Origin: Clostridia bacterium
GTDB taxonomy: Bacteria > Bacillota > Clostridia > Oscillospirales > Acutalibacteraceae
Reading direction: 5' to 3'
Length of the DNA: 5,662 bases
Assembly: GCA_030536195.1 (NCBI GenBank)
Contig: JAUNQL010000076.1
Span: forward strand, 1 to 5,662
A program made the translations under genes and the position numbers. Shown here piece after piece: positions 1 to 5,662 of the stretch. The notes under the pieces were generated by a model. It searched no databases. It was not told the origin of the DNA and was given only the letters and a program-made list of their open reading frames with translations. Within the stretch, counting starts at the first letter, position 1. Every line of letters begins with the position of its first letter.

Positions 1-240
1 CTCAGCCCACCTTGGTCTGATGGACACGCCGACTGTGTCGGCATCTACTCGGCCGAGCTCAGTCATCAATTCGCGCAGTTGCTGTGTGTGATGAAACACA
101 GCATCCGACTGGCGAATACCACGCTCGCCCGACTTAACTGGCAAGAGTTTTTTGTAATGTATTACCTTTTTTGTTTCACAGTCGAAAACTGCAACTGACG
201 TTGTGTAGTTGCTGGTGTCAATTCCTAGGTGTAGGCTCAT
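1..240 (-). CDS. TsaD-like peptidase M22 (glycoprotease) family protein, N-terminal 80 residues, runs off left edge
   Basis: The frame is open from an ATG at 240-238 to base 1 and begins MSLHLGIDTSNYTTSVAVFD, the ASKHA-type nucleotide-binding opening (GIDTSNYTTS) of the Kae1/TsaD/M22 superfamily. It continues with KLLPVKSGERGIRQSDAVFH (residues 32-51) and GVSIRPRW near the edge. As I recall it, this LPV-x-x-GERG-x-RQSDAVFHH signature marks a Clostridia-type M22 branch that is not the housekeeping TsaD, whose opening is closer to GIETSCDET. Canonical TsaD makes the t6A37 modification of tRNA with TsaB and TsaE; the role of this branch is not established to my knowledge. The start is fixed by a 4-base ATGA overlap with the nusB stop, which implies translational coupling. 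The metal-binding histidines expected further on lie outside the window, so catalytic competence cannot be judged. Family assignment is confident; function is not. Confidence 0.88.
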   Translation of the reverse strand, partial: MSLHLGIDTSNYTTSVAVFDCETKKVIHYKKLLPVKSGERGIRQSDAVFHHTQQLRELMTELGRVDADTVGVSIRPRWAE

Positions 241-632
241 AACTCTTTTGCAATGCTACCAAGTACACCGTTGATGAACTGACTGTCCTCACGGCTGGCA
301 TAGTTCTTGGCAAGTTCAACTGCCTCGTTGATTGATACGCCAGTTGGTATGTCATCCATAAAGAGGATCTCACATACAGCTATTCTGAGAATTGAAAGTG
401 ATACCTTGGTGATACGGTCAAGTGTCCAACCGACACTGTACTGTTCAATCTTGGCATCGATGTCTCCTACCTTTTCAACTGTGAGTCTTGCAAGCTTGTC
501 TGTGAAAGCTGATTTCTCCATGAACTCTGACTCAAGTGCCATCTCGATAATCTCATCGATTGTGAGTTCTGGATTGAAGCTCTTTTCGAAAAGAAGGATG
601 AAAGCCTGTTCTCTCTCTTGACTTCTGTTCAT
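237..632 (-). CDS. nusB: Transcription antitermination factor NusB
   Basis: This encodes 131 residues, the usual NusB length. NusB pairs with ribosomal protein S10 (NusE) to bind boxA RNA and support antitermination and rRNA transcription in the cytoplasm. The N-terminus MNRSQEREQAFILLFE carries the family's RE-x-AF-x-LLFE helix. The C-terminal half shows W69, R73, ILRIAVCEI (81-89), then IPTGVSINEAVELAKNYA (95-112) and the closing FINGVLGSIAKEL, all typical of the all-helical NusB/RsmB RNA-binding fold. The frame stays open upstream to 734, but that extension overlaps the asp23 end and the hairpin at 652-679 and resembles nothing in NusB, so the ATG at 632-630 is chosen. Its ribosome site is a modest GGGGTG (643-638) about 5 bases upstream. 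A GTG two codons earlier (638-636) is a weaker alternative. Its stop overlaps the start of the next gene. It lies 58 bases after the Asp23 gene in the same direction, so it is probably co-transcribed. Confidence 0.95.
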   Translation of the reverse strand: MNRSQEREQAFILLFEKSFNPELTIDEIIEMALESEFMEKSAFTDKLARLTVEKVGDIDAKIEQYSVGWTLDRITKVSLSILRIAVCEILFMDDIPTGVSINEAVELAKNYASREDSQFINGVLGSIAKEL

Positions 633-643
633 TGTCACACCCC

Positions 644-679
644 AAAAATATACCCTCCACGACAAAAACCGCGGAGGGT
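644..679 (-). terminator. Terminator-like hairpin between the asp23-family gene and nusB
   Basis: Read on the minus strand, ACCCTCCGCG (679-670) pairs with CGTGGAGGGT (661-652) around the 8-base loop GTTTTTGT, giving a 10-bp stem with one G-U pair. It is followed by ATATTTTT (651-644). On the plus strand the G-U pair becomes an A-C mismatch, so the structure fits leftward transcription better. It sits 12 bases past the Asp23 stop and 12 bases before the nusB ribosome site might begin. It may be a leaky intrinsic terminator or an RNA-processing or stability hairpin that lowers nusB expression relative to the first gene. The U-run is interrupted, so full termination is not certain, and no separate promoter for nusB is obvious. 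Confidence 0.65.
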
Positions 680-690
680 GAATTCGTCGT

Positions 691-1068
691 TTAAAGTTCT
701 GAAGGTTCGTTATTTGGAGAAGTTCCTCCATCAACTATGCCAGAGATAGTAATGTCTACACGAGTTACTACTCGGCCAGTCATGTTCTGTACTGCTGCTT
801 TAACTGCGCTCTGTACATTGACTGATACATCTTGAATCTTTGCAGAATTTGTAAGGATCAAATACATATGAAGCTTGATGTCGTAATCGGACAATGTAAC
901 TTTTACGTGCTTGATGTTTTCGTTGTTAACCTTGAAGGTTGTGTAGAGGTCCGCTGGCCTGTCGCCAAGACCTGCAACACCGTCAACATCCTTTGCAGCG
1001 TTAATAGCAATGGTTGCAATTACGTCCTCAGAAATTACGAGTCCGCCTGTATAATTGTTGTCTGCCAT
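691..1068 (-). CDS. Asp23/Gls24 family envelope stress response protein
   Basis: A 125-residue protein of the Asp23/Gls24 (DUF322) family, small cytoplasmic or membrane-associated proteins tied to cell-envelope homeostasis in Gram-positives; in Staphylococcus Asp23 is held at the membrane by AmaP. The family pattern is clear: GGLVISEDVIATIAINAAKD (8-27) then VDGVAGLG (28-35), a central strand region VKVTLSDYDIKLHMYLIL (55-72), and a late helix and strand VQSAVKAAVQNMTGRVVTRV (85-104) ending DITISGIV. The tail (residues 113-125) is polar and Pro/Ser/Asn-rich. The frame opens at an ATG at 1086-1084, but a perfect AAGGAGGT lies inside that extension, 6 bases before the ATG at 1068-1066, so the latter is the start. 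It is first in the leftward operon with nusB, a common Clostridia arrangement. No AmaP-like partner is seen in this window. The exact paralog and function cannot be told from sequence alone. Confidence 0.93.
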   Translation of the reverse strand: MADNNYTGGLVISEDVIATIAINAAKDVDGVAGLGDRPADLYTTFKVNNENIKHVKVTLSDYDIKLHMYLILTNSAKIQDVSVNVQSAVKAAVQNMTGRVVTRVDITISGIVDGGTSPNNEPSEL

Positions 1069-1074
1069 CACTGT

Positions 1075-1082
1075 ACCTCCTT
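1075..1082 (-). promoter_or_regulatory. Ribosome binding site that fixes the asp23-family start
   Basis: Minus-strand AAGGAGGT is a full match to the anti-Shine-Dalgarno core, 6 bases before the ATG at 1068-1066. It falls within the upstream in-frame extension starting at 1086, so that earlier ATG is not the initiation site. Confidence 0.92.
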
Positions 1083-1099
1083 GCATAAATATGCATAAA
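1082..1099. repeat. Short direct repeat in the asp23-family leader
   Basis: TGCATAAA occurs at 1082-1089 and again at 1092-1099, an exact 8-base repeat with a 10-base period, about one helical turn. It lies between the predicted leftward transcription start and the ribosome site, and the self-complementary ATGCAT is at 1091-1096. It could be an operator or simply AT-rich coincidence; there is no regulator in the window to match it. Confidence 0.4.
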
Positions 1100-1108
1100 C
1101 TAACCTAT

Positions 1109-1137
1109 ATTATACAACTAATTTCTCTTATTAACAA
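1109..1137 (-). promoter_or_regulatory. Sigma-A type promoter for the asp23-nusB-M22 operon
   Basis: On the minus strand TTGTTA (1137-1132) is followed after 17 bases by a perfect TATAAT (1114-1109). The -35 matches consensus at 4 of 6 bases and the -10 at 6 of 6. Transcription would begin near 1102, giving a leader of about 35 bases before the Asp23 start. A second TATAAT (1152-1147) lacks a good -35 (GTATTC) and is less likely to be used. Confidence 0.75.
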
Positions 1138-1160
1138 TAATTATTTATTATATACTACTG

Positions 1161-1189
1161 TTGAATCGCGAATACATTTTTGTTATACT
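1161..1189 (+). promoter_or_regulatory. Extended -10 sigma-A type promoter for the yfhO-family gene
   Basis: TTGAAT (1161-1166) and TATACT (1184-1189) are spaced by 17 bases, and TG-T at 1181-1183 gives an extended -10. Start would be near 1196, leaving a leader of about 26 bases with AAAGGA (1206-1211) as ribosome site. It lies back to back with the leftward promoter, the two -35 boxes being 23 bases apart, so a single bound regulator could affect both. Confidence 0.78.
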
Positions 1190-1221
1190 TTTGAGGATAA
1201 TGACAAAAGGACGGACAGCAA

Positions 1222-3861
1222 ATGAAAGCTAAACTTAAAGCATGGGCCTATGATTGGCGTTTCATACTCCTCTCATTTGGCACATCTCTTGGCATAATGC
1301 TACTCATAGCATTCTGCTACGACATGATTCCATTTGGCGACATTACAATCCTTCGGATGGACCTCTATCACCAGTACGGTCCTCTCCTTGCGGAACTTTA
1401 CGACAGGCTTACCCATGGGCAGAGCCTTGTCTACTCATGGACATCAGGCGGTGGTGGCAGTTTCCTTGGAAACTTCTTCAACTACCTCTCAAGCCCTATC
1501 TCACTTGTTGTTTTACTCTTTGGTCACAAGAACACAACTGATGCAATAGCTTTCATTATCACTTTAAAAGCCGCCCTTTCAGCATCCACTTTGACCTACT
1601 ATTTTAAGGAGTCAAATGAGTATAAAGCATACAATTTCCTAACCGCTGGTTTTGGCGTTCTCTACGCGTTTTCCGGTTACTTTGTTGCCTACTATTGGAA
1701 CTTCATGTGGCTCGACGGAATGATGCTTTTACCAATCATCATTCTAGGCCTTGAGCGCCTCATCGATGACGGAAAAGGACTCCTCTATTGTCTCGCTCTT
1801 GCCCTTTTAATGTTCTCAACATACTACATGGCTTGGATGGTTTGCATCTTCTGCGTTTTCTATGCCATCTCCTACTATGCGGGCAAGCACAACTTCGGCA
1901 AAAAACTCGCTGTATCAATCGGCAAATTCGCAGGCTATTCCGTCCTCGCAGGCGGCCTTTCAGCGGTCTCGCTCCTCCCTACTTTCTACTGCCTGAGAAC
2001 CTGCTCTGCAACCTCCGATTCGTTCCCAACCGAGATCTCAACATACTTCGATGTCTTCGATTTTCTCTGTCAACATCTCGGCGCTTTGGAACCTACAATC
2101 AGGAGCAGCGGAGACGATGTTTTACCTAACATTTTCTGCGGTGTAATCACCGTAATTTTGGCACTTATTTACCTCTATACCAAATCAGTTCCACTGAAGG
2201 AAAAGGTCTCTCGTTTTGCACTTCTTTTGTTCCTTTTCCTCTCAATGAACATCAACTATTTAAACAACATTTGGCACGCTTTCCACTTCCCAAATGACCT
2301 TCCATACCGCTTCTCATACTGCTACTCATTTGTGCTCATAACCATCGCAGTTAAGGCGATTTTGAGACTTCATGAGATTGACGGCAAGACCATCCTCACT
2401 ATCGGTCTTGGCGTGTCAGCTTTCATAGTTCTCGCTGAGGAAATCACCTCTAAAAATGTTAAGATGGAGACTGTTATCATCAGCCTCTCATTTGCAATAG
2501 TTTATACAATTGTACTTAAAGTTTTTCAGAGTCAGAAGGTTCAGTCATTTACGATGTCGCTCCTCCTCTTCTGCCTTATGTTTGCGGAGGTCGCTATCGC
2601 CAATACGGACAACTATGACATAGATCAACCTAAGGAAAACTATGCGAGCGACTACCCAGATTTCAAGGTCTTGAAATCCAAGCTCGACGCTCGCGAGAAG
2701 AGCGCGTTCTACCGCATGGAACTCACCGATTTGCGTACCAGAATGGACAATTGCTGGTACGGCTACAACGGTGTATCAACATTCTCCTCCATGGCGTACG
2801 AGCGCTCGGCTAACCTTCAGTCAAACCTTGGCATGTTTGGTAACTACATCAACAGTTACACATACAACCCACAGACACCAGTTTACAACGCAATGTTCTC
2901 ACTCAAGTACGTTGTTAACAACAGCACTGCGATTGACATGCCGGAGGAGTTTTATAAAAAGGTTGCAACAGTGGACAAGTTTGAGGCATATGAGAACCTC
3001 TACTGCCTCCCACTTGGCTTCACAGTACCAAGTAATATTGATGCTTGGAACACAATTGATTCCAACCCATTCAATGTTCAAAACAGCTTCTGGAGCATTG
3101 CAACAGGCAACCAGGATGTATTTAAGCAAGTACCAATTGACGATGTCATCTACTACAACATCGACCCATTTGGTGCTGATGAGATTGAATCAGGCAACTT
3201 TGTATTCTACACACAGATTGCTGATCAGAACGCATCTTTCACACTCAAGGTTACTCCAGAGGAAACTCAAAACCTCTACATCTTTGTTGAGTCAAGCAAC
3301 GTCGATGTCATCACTATCCGTGATGAAAACGATACATTCCTCAAGTCACAGACAATTGATGAGCCATACATCTTTGACCTTGGCAAGCATGAGGCCGGTG
3401 AAACCCTTCTCATCGATGTGCCAATCAATGAGGGCTCATCCGGATTTGTAGATTGCTACATCTACGGCCTTGACGAGGCGGCCTTTAAGACCGGCTACGA
3501 GGTCCTTGAGAGCCAAGGCATGGAACTTACCGAGTTCTCAGACACCAAGCTCTCAGGCACAGTCACAGCCGACTCTAGCTGTACTCTCTACACATCAATC
3601 AACTATGATGAGTCTTGGGAAGTTTACATTGACGGCGTACGCGCCAGTGATGAGCAGATTGTCACAATCGGTGGCGCCCTCCTCGGCGTTCGCCTGAATG
3701 CGGGCACACATGACATCACATTCAAATACAATGCTCGTGGCCTTACGCTCGGCATAGTTATAACATTTGTGAGCATCGCAGTTTTACTCGCAACTATCCT
3801 ACTTCCAAAGTACATCAAGAAAAAACCAAAAATCGAAAAGACACAGGTTGAACTTGTATAA
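1222..3861 (+). CDS. YfhO-family polytopic membrane protein, probable GT-C type glycosyltransferase
   Basis: The 879-residue product has the size and layout of the YfhO family (PF09586). A first membrane segment (about 14-36) leads to an extracytoplasmic loop with D40 and D47 in GDITILRMDLYHQYGPLL, followed by YSWTSGGGGSFLGNFFNYLS (71-90) and then sPIs, the family signature. About a dozen more hydrophobic segments follow to about residue 460, including MWLDGMMLLP (162-171). Next comes a roughly 380-residue soluble, presumably extracytoplasmic region ending in the family motif SWEVYIDGVRASD (798-810) and LNAGTHDITFKYNARG, then a last membrane segment (841-861) and a basic tail (KKKPK). In Bacillus subtilis YfhO is needed with CsbB and GtcA to add GlcNAc to lipoteichoic acid; the substrate here is unknown. 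The acidic loop residues would be the likely catalytic site, by analogy with GT-C enzymes. The start has AAAGGA 10 bases upstream and an in-frame TGA at 1201-1203, so no longer N-terminus is possible. No partner glycosyltransferase is adjacent; the gene seems monocistronic. Confidence 0.9.
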   Translation: MKAKLKAWAYDWRFILLSFGTSLGIMLLIAFCYDMIPFGDITILRMDLYHQYGPLLAELYDRLTHGQSLVYSWTSGGGGSFLGNFFNYLSSPISLVVLLFGHKNTTDAIAFIITLKAALSASTLTYYFKESNEYKAYNFLTAGFGVLYAFSGYFVAYYWNFMWLDGMMLLPIIILGLERLIDDGKGLLYCLALALLMFSTYYMAWMVCIFCVFYAISYYAGKHNFGKKLAVSIGKFAGYSVLAGGLSAVSLLPTFYCLRTCSATSDSFPTEISTYFDVFDFLCQHLGALEPTIRSSGDDVLPNIFCGVITVILALIYLYTKSVPLKEKVSRFALLLFLFLSMNINYLNNIWHAFHFPNDLPYRFSYCYSFVLITIAVKAILRLHEIDGKTILTIGLGVSAFIVLAEEITSKNVKMETVIISLSFAIVYTIVLKVFQSQKVQSFTMSLLLFCLMFAEVAIANTDNYDIDQPKENYASDYPDFKVLKSKLDAREKSAFYRMELTDLRTRMDNCWYGYNGVSTFSSMAYERSANLQSNLGMFGNYINSYTYNPQTPVYNAMFSLKYVVNNSTAIDMPEEFYKKVATVDKFEAYENLYCLPLGFTVPSNIDAWNTIDSNPFNVQNSFWSIATGNQDVFKQVPIDDVIYYNIDPFGADEIESGNFVFYTQIADQNASFTLKVTPEETQNLYIFVESSNVDVITIRDENDTFLKSQTIDEPYIFDLGKHEAGETLLIDVPINEGSSGFVDCYIYGLDEAAFKTGYEVLESQGMELTEFSDTKLSGTVTADSSCTLYTSINYDESWEVYIDGVRASDEQIVTIGGALLGVRLNAGTHDITFKYNARGLTLGIVITFVSIAVLLATILLPKYIKKKPKIEKTQVELV

Positions 3862-3865
3862 ACAA

Positions 3866-3895
3866 AAGGCACTTCACGTAATTGTGAAGTGCCTT
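3866..3895. terminator. Bidirectional intrinsic terminator between convergent genes
   Basis: AAGGCACTTCAC (3866-3877) and GTGAAGTGCCTT (3884-3895) form a perfect 12-bp stem with loop GTAATT. Rightward it is followed by AATTTTATTT; leftward by TTTGTTTA when read on the minus strand. It lies just past the YfhO stop (3859-3861) and just past the amidase stop (3900-3902), so one hairpin serves both transcripts in a 38-base gap. Confidence 0.93.
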
Positions 3896-3899
3896 AATT

Positions 3900-5282
3900 T
3901 TATTTGCTAGGATTCAGGAAATTTATCAAACCATTTACAATACCCGTTGCATACATCTCGCCGTTCATAAGGATAAAGTCCAAGTCCTCATCGTTGTTGA
4001 TGTAAGCAAGTTCAAAGAGGTAGCTCTCAATTCCTTGGTTAGTGGTCATATACTTGTTGCCAGCGGAATAGAGCTTGTTTCTGCCATCGCTGTAAGCGCC
4101 TGTAACAATACCTCCTACTTCCCTGATGAAGTAGTAATAAGGTGTGTCAGCTGTGACATTCTCATACATTGGGAAGCCGCCATCTGATGCCGTCTTCTTA
4201 AGTTCTAAGAGATCGCTATCCTTAAAGCCTCTCTTGTAAACTCCATCCTCAACCTTAAATGGTCCAAGTGTTGATGCATTGCGTCCAGTTGCCGCGCCAA
4301 TAGCCTGTGAGAAACTGCGTGCAAGCGTTACGTTAGAGCGTGGCGCGATATAGATCTCATAGCCAAAATCGGTGTTTTTGGTAGCACCGGAATTCATATG
4401 AATTGCAAGGTAGTACTTAGCCTTGGTCTCCATCGACTTGGTAATCTTGCCGTCGTCGTCAAATACGTTGTGAACTGTGTCCACCTCTGACTCCTCGGCT
4501 GTTGTCCTTGCCATATAGACCTTGTAGCCTGCGGCCTCAAGTTTCTCCTTGATAAACATTGCGTTTTGGAGATTGAGTTTGCGCTCATCTATCGAGCCGT
4601 CGTTTGAGATGGCGCCAGAGTCCTTGCCGCCATGACCTGGGTCCAAAACGATGTCATAGACATCGTCAGGAAGCGCACGCACGGCCTCTACATTGAGCGC
4701 AAGGAATGGCACGTCCGTGCCATCGCAGGTACCAAAGCCAATGCCAATGCGATTGTTCTTTTTCTTACTTGTCAAAGTGTAGTACTCAATTGTTTGGCAC
4801 CCTGGCTCGTCCTCGCCAAGTGGTGACAATGTGAAGTAGTAAACCTCTGAAATGCCAGATGCTTTGACAGTTACAACGTAATCTTTCTTGAGTAAACTAT
4901 CGAGATTTAAGCCCTCATTAATATACTCAGTTGAGCTAAATGAGATGACATTTTCCGTGTCAGTCTTGCCCACAGTTAGTGGTAAGAGGATCTCATCCGC
5001 TTCGTTATTGTTGTACTTGATACTAAGTTCAAACTTGGTGTCCTTTAGCACCTCATCTGTGAAGTAGTTTGTGACATCAAGTGTACCCTCCACATTAAAA
5101 TGAGTGCCGTAGGTAAAGAACCTTGTAACAACGGCATAGACGTCGTCAACTACAAAGTCGACAACAGAGATACTCTTTGGTTGAACAACGTATACTGGCT
5201 CAAGTTCTGGAACTCTTGCACAGCCAGAAAACATTGTAACTAAAAAAATCGATATCAATAAAAATGAAACAATTCGCTTCAT
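3900..5282 (-). CDS. Lipoprotein N-acetylmuramoyl-L-alanine amidase (Amidase_3, zinc-dependent)
   Basis: The 460-residue product should hydrolyse the bond between N-acetylmuramic acid and L-alanine in peptidoglycan at the outer face of the membrane. It starts with a short basic and hydrophobic signal (MKRIVSFLLISIFLVTMFSGC); the SGC at 19-21 fits a lipobox, with Phe at -3 instead of the preferred Leu, so C21 would be lipidated. Residues about 30-200 form a strand-rich, uncharacterised region. The Amidase_3 catalytic domain (about 208-458) opens with DIVLDPGHGGKDSGA and shows the zinc ligands H217, E233 (IDERKLNLQN) and H295 (YYLAIHMNSG), plus the probable catalytic glutamate E424 in FELAYINNDED. 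All key residues are present, so it should be active. The gap from H295 to E424 (129 residues) seems somewhat long for the family and carries an REVGGIVTGAYSDGRNK segment. The ATG at 5282-5280 has AGGTG (5291-5287) 4 bases upstream. It follows the upstream membrane gene by 12 bases, so the two are probably co-transcribed. No cell-wall binding repeats or SPOR domain are seen. Confidence 0.93.
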   Translation of the reverse strand: MKRIVSFLLISIFLVTMFSGCARVPELEPVYVVQPKSISVVDFVVDDVYAVVTRFFTYGTHFNVEGTLDVTNYFTDEVLKDTKFELSIKYNNNEADEILLPLTVGKTDTENVISFSSTEYINEGLNLDSLLKKDYVVTVKASGISEVYYFTLSPLGEDEPGCQTIEYYTLTSKKKNNRIGIGFGTCDGTDVPFLALNVEAVRALPDDVYDIVLDPGHGGKDSGAISNDGSIDERKLNLQNAMFIKEKLEAAGYKVYMARTTAEESEVDTVHNVFDDDGKITKSMETKAKYYLAIHMNSGATKNTDFGYEIYIAPRSNVTLARSFSQAIGAATGRNASTLGPFKVEDGVYKRGFKDSDLLELKKTASDGGFPMYENVTADTPYYYFIREVGGIVTGAYSDGRNKLYSAGNKYMTTNQGIESYLFELAYINNDEDLDFILMNGEMYATGIVNGLINFLNPSK

Positions 5283-5294
5283 AATACACCTAAA

Positions 5295-5662
5295 TTAAAT
5301 AAATTTTTCTCTTGATTTTCTGATATGCCTGTTAGTGAAAATTGCGTACCAAAAGCCCACTGTTAAAACGAAAAGTGCAAGTAAGATGATCCAATAGAAT
5401 GAGCCCATAAAGTATGGCATTTCCTTTGAAAATCCAAATATACCTGCTGGTGAGCCAAAGTTAAAGAAGAAATATGGATAGTTTGCGCCCTGGCCAAACT
5501 CCCAGTTTAGGTTATAACCGAGAACTGCAAAGCCTGTGTAATATGCTGGTGGGATAATTGTCCAAAGGAAGTCGAGTCTCTTATAATTGAACTTGATTGG
5601 CATAGTAAACACAAGCTGATCAACAATTGCAAGAATTGGTACCACTACGTGCAAGAGAATCT
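5295..5662 (-). CDS. Multi-pass membrane protein resembling the Pr6Pr family, C-terminal 122 residues, 5' end outside window
   Basis: The frame is open from the right edge to the TAA at 5297-5295 and reads ILLHVVVPILAIVDQLVF from the edge, so the true start is outside; the TTG at 5654 is internal. There are three hydrophobic segments in the visible part: about 1-20 (LLHVVVPILAIVDQLVF), 29-48 (LDFLWTIIPPAYYTGFAVLG) and 86-106 (GSFYWIILLALFVLTVGFWY). A short loop between the last two has NYPYFFFNFGSPAGI, and the tail NRHIRKSREKF is basic and presumably cytoplasmic. The LHxVVPI...D, W...PPAYY and YPYFF pattern recalls the Pr6Pr / FAR-17a-AIG1-like membrane proteins common in Firmicutes, whose bacterial function is not known. 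The amidase gene follows after 12 bases in the same reading frame, suggesting one transcript. Family assignment is from recalled motifs and moderately sure. Confidence 0.68.
   Translation of the reverse strand, partial: ILLHVVVPILAIVDQLVFTMPIKFNYKRLDFLWTIIPPAYYTGFAVLGYNLNWEFGQGANYPYFFFNFGSPAGIFGFSKEMPYFMGSFYWIILLALFVLTVGFWYAIFTNRHIRKSREKFI

Noticed and set aside
307..621. Plus-strand open frame opposite nusB
   Set aside because: It is antisense to a clear NusB gene, with a Ser/Ile-rich composition produced by codon mirroring and no recognisable motif.
633..734. Longer nusB reading with 34 extra N-terminal residues
   Set aside because: The extension overlaps the upstream gene's 3' end and the hairpin, and does not resemble NusB; the internal ATG at 632 gives the standard length.
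832..1098. Plus-strand open frame opposite the Asp23/Gls24 gene
   Set aside because: The product is cysteine-rich only as a reflection of the opposite coding strand, and it would end in the divergent promoter region.
1166..1171. TCGCGA palindrome within the rightward promoter spacer
   Set aside because: Six bases with no flanking symmetry is too short to support an operator call.
1087..1221. Possible riboswitch or small RNA in the divergent spacer
   Set aside because: The predicted leaders are only about 26 and 35 bases and no stable conserved fold is visible; two promoters account for most of the space.
2771..3451. 226-codon open frame inside the yfhO-family gene on the same strand
   Set aside because: It is a shifted reading of a strongly coding gene; its product is Ser/Thr/His-rich and low in complexity with no family resemblance, and it has no suitable ribosome site or separate promoter.
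3624..3872. Minus-strand open frame overlapping the yfhO-family 3' end and starting in the terminator
   Set aside because: Its start lies inside the terminator stem and it has no homology; the opposite strand codes for the well-conserved YfhO C-terminus.

Overview
The window looks like an ordinary chromosomal segment of a Gram-positive anaerobe of the class Clostridia, most likely Lachnospiraceae-like. The reasons are the asp23/gls24-nusB-M22 peptidase gene order, strong purine-rich Shine-Dalgarno sites, sigma-A-type promoters in AT-rich spacers, a YfhO-family membrane protein and a zinc amidase lipoprotein. The taxonomic call is inferred from gene content and style; there is no marker gene such as rRNA.

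Layout. Positions 1-1137 hold a leftward (minus-strand) operon: a promoter at 1109-1137, an Asp23/Gls24-family gene (694-1068 coding, stop at 691-693), a terminator-like hairpin (644-679), nusB (237-632) and, overlapping it by 4 bases, the first 80 codons of a TsaD-like peptidase M22 gene that runs off the left edge. A back-to-back promoter (1161-1189) drives the large rightward gene at 1222-3861, an 879-residue YfhO-family polytopic membrane protein. It meets a leftward pair head-on at a strong bidirectional terminator (3866-3895). That pair is a membrane protein resembling the Pr6Pr family (5295 to the right edge, 5' end missing), followed after 12 bases by a 460-residue lipoprotein N-acetylmuramoyl-L-alanine amidase (3900-5282).

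How the genes work together. The left operon mixes envelope homeostasis (Asp23/Gls24) with transcription antitermination (NusB) and an M22 protein related to the tRNA t6A enzyme TsaD. YfhO and the amidase both act at the cell envelope: YfhO relatives are GT-C-type enzymes that glycosylate envelope polymers, and the amidase cleaves peptidoglycan stem peptides from the glycan. They are convergent and so not co-transcribed.

Nothing in the window is a clearly new system: there is no mobile element, CRISPR array, tRNA/rRNA or toxin-antitoxin pair. The points most worth a second look are the second-lineage M22 protein, the hairpin between asp23 and nusB, the unassigned N-terminal domain of the amidase, and the YfhO gene without its usual glycosyltransferase partner nearby.
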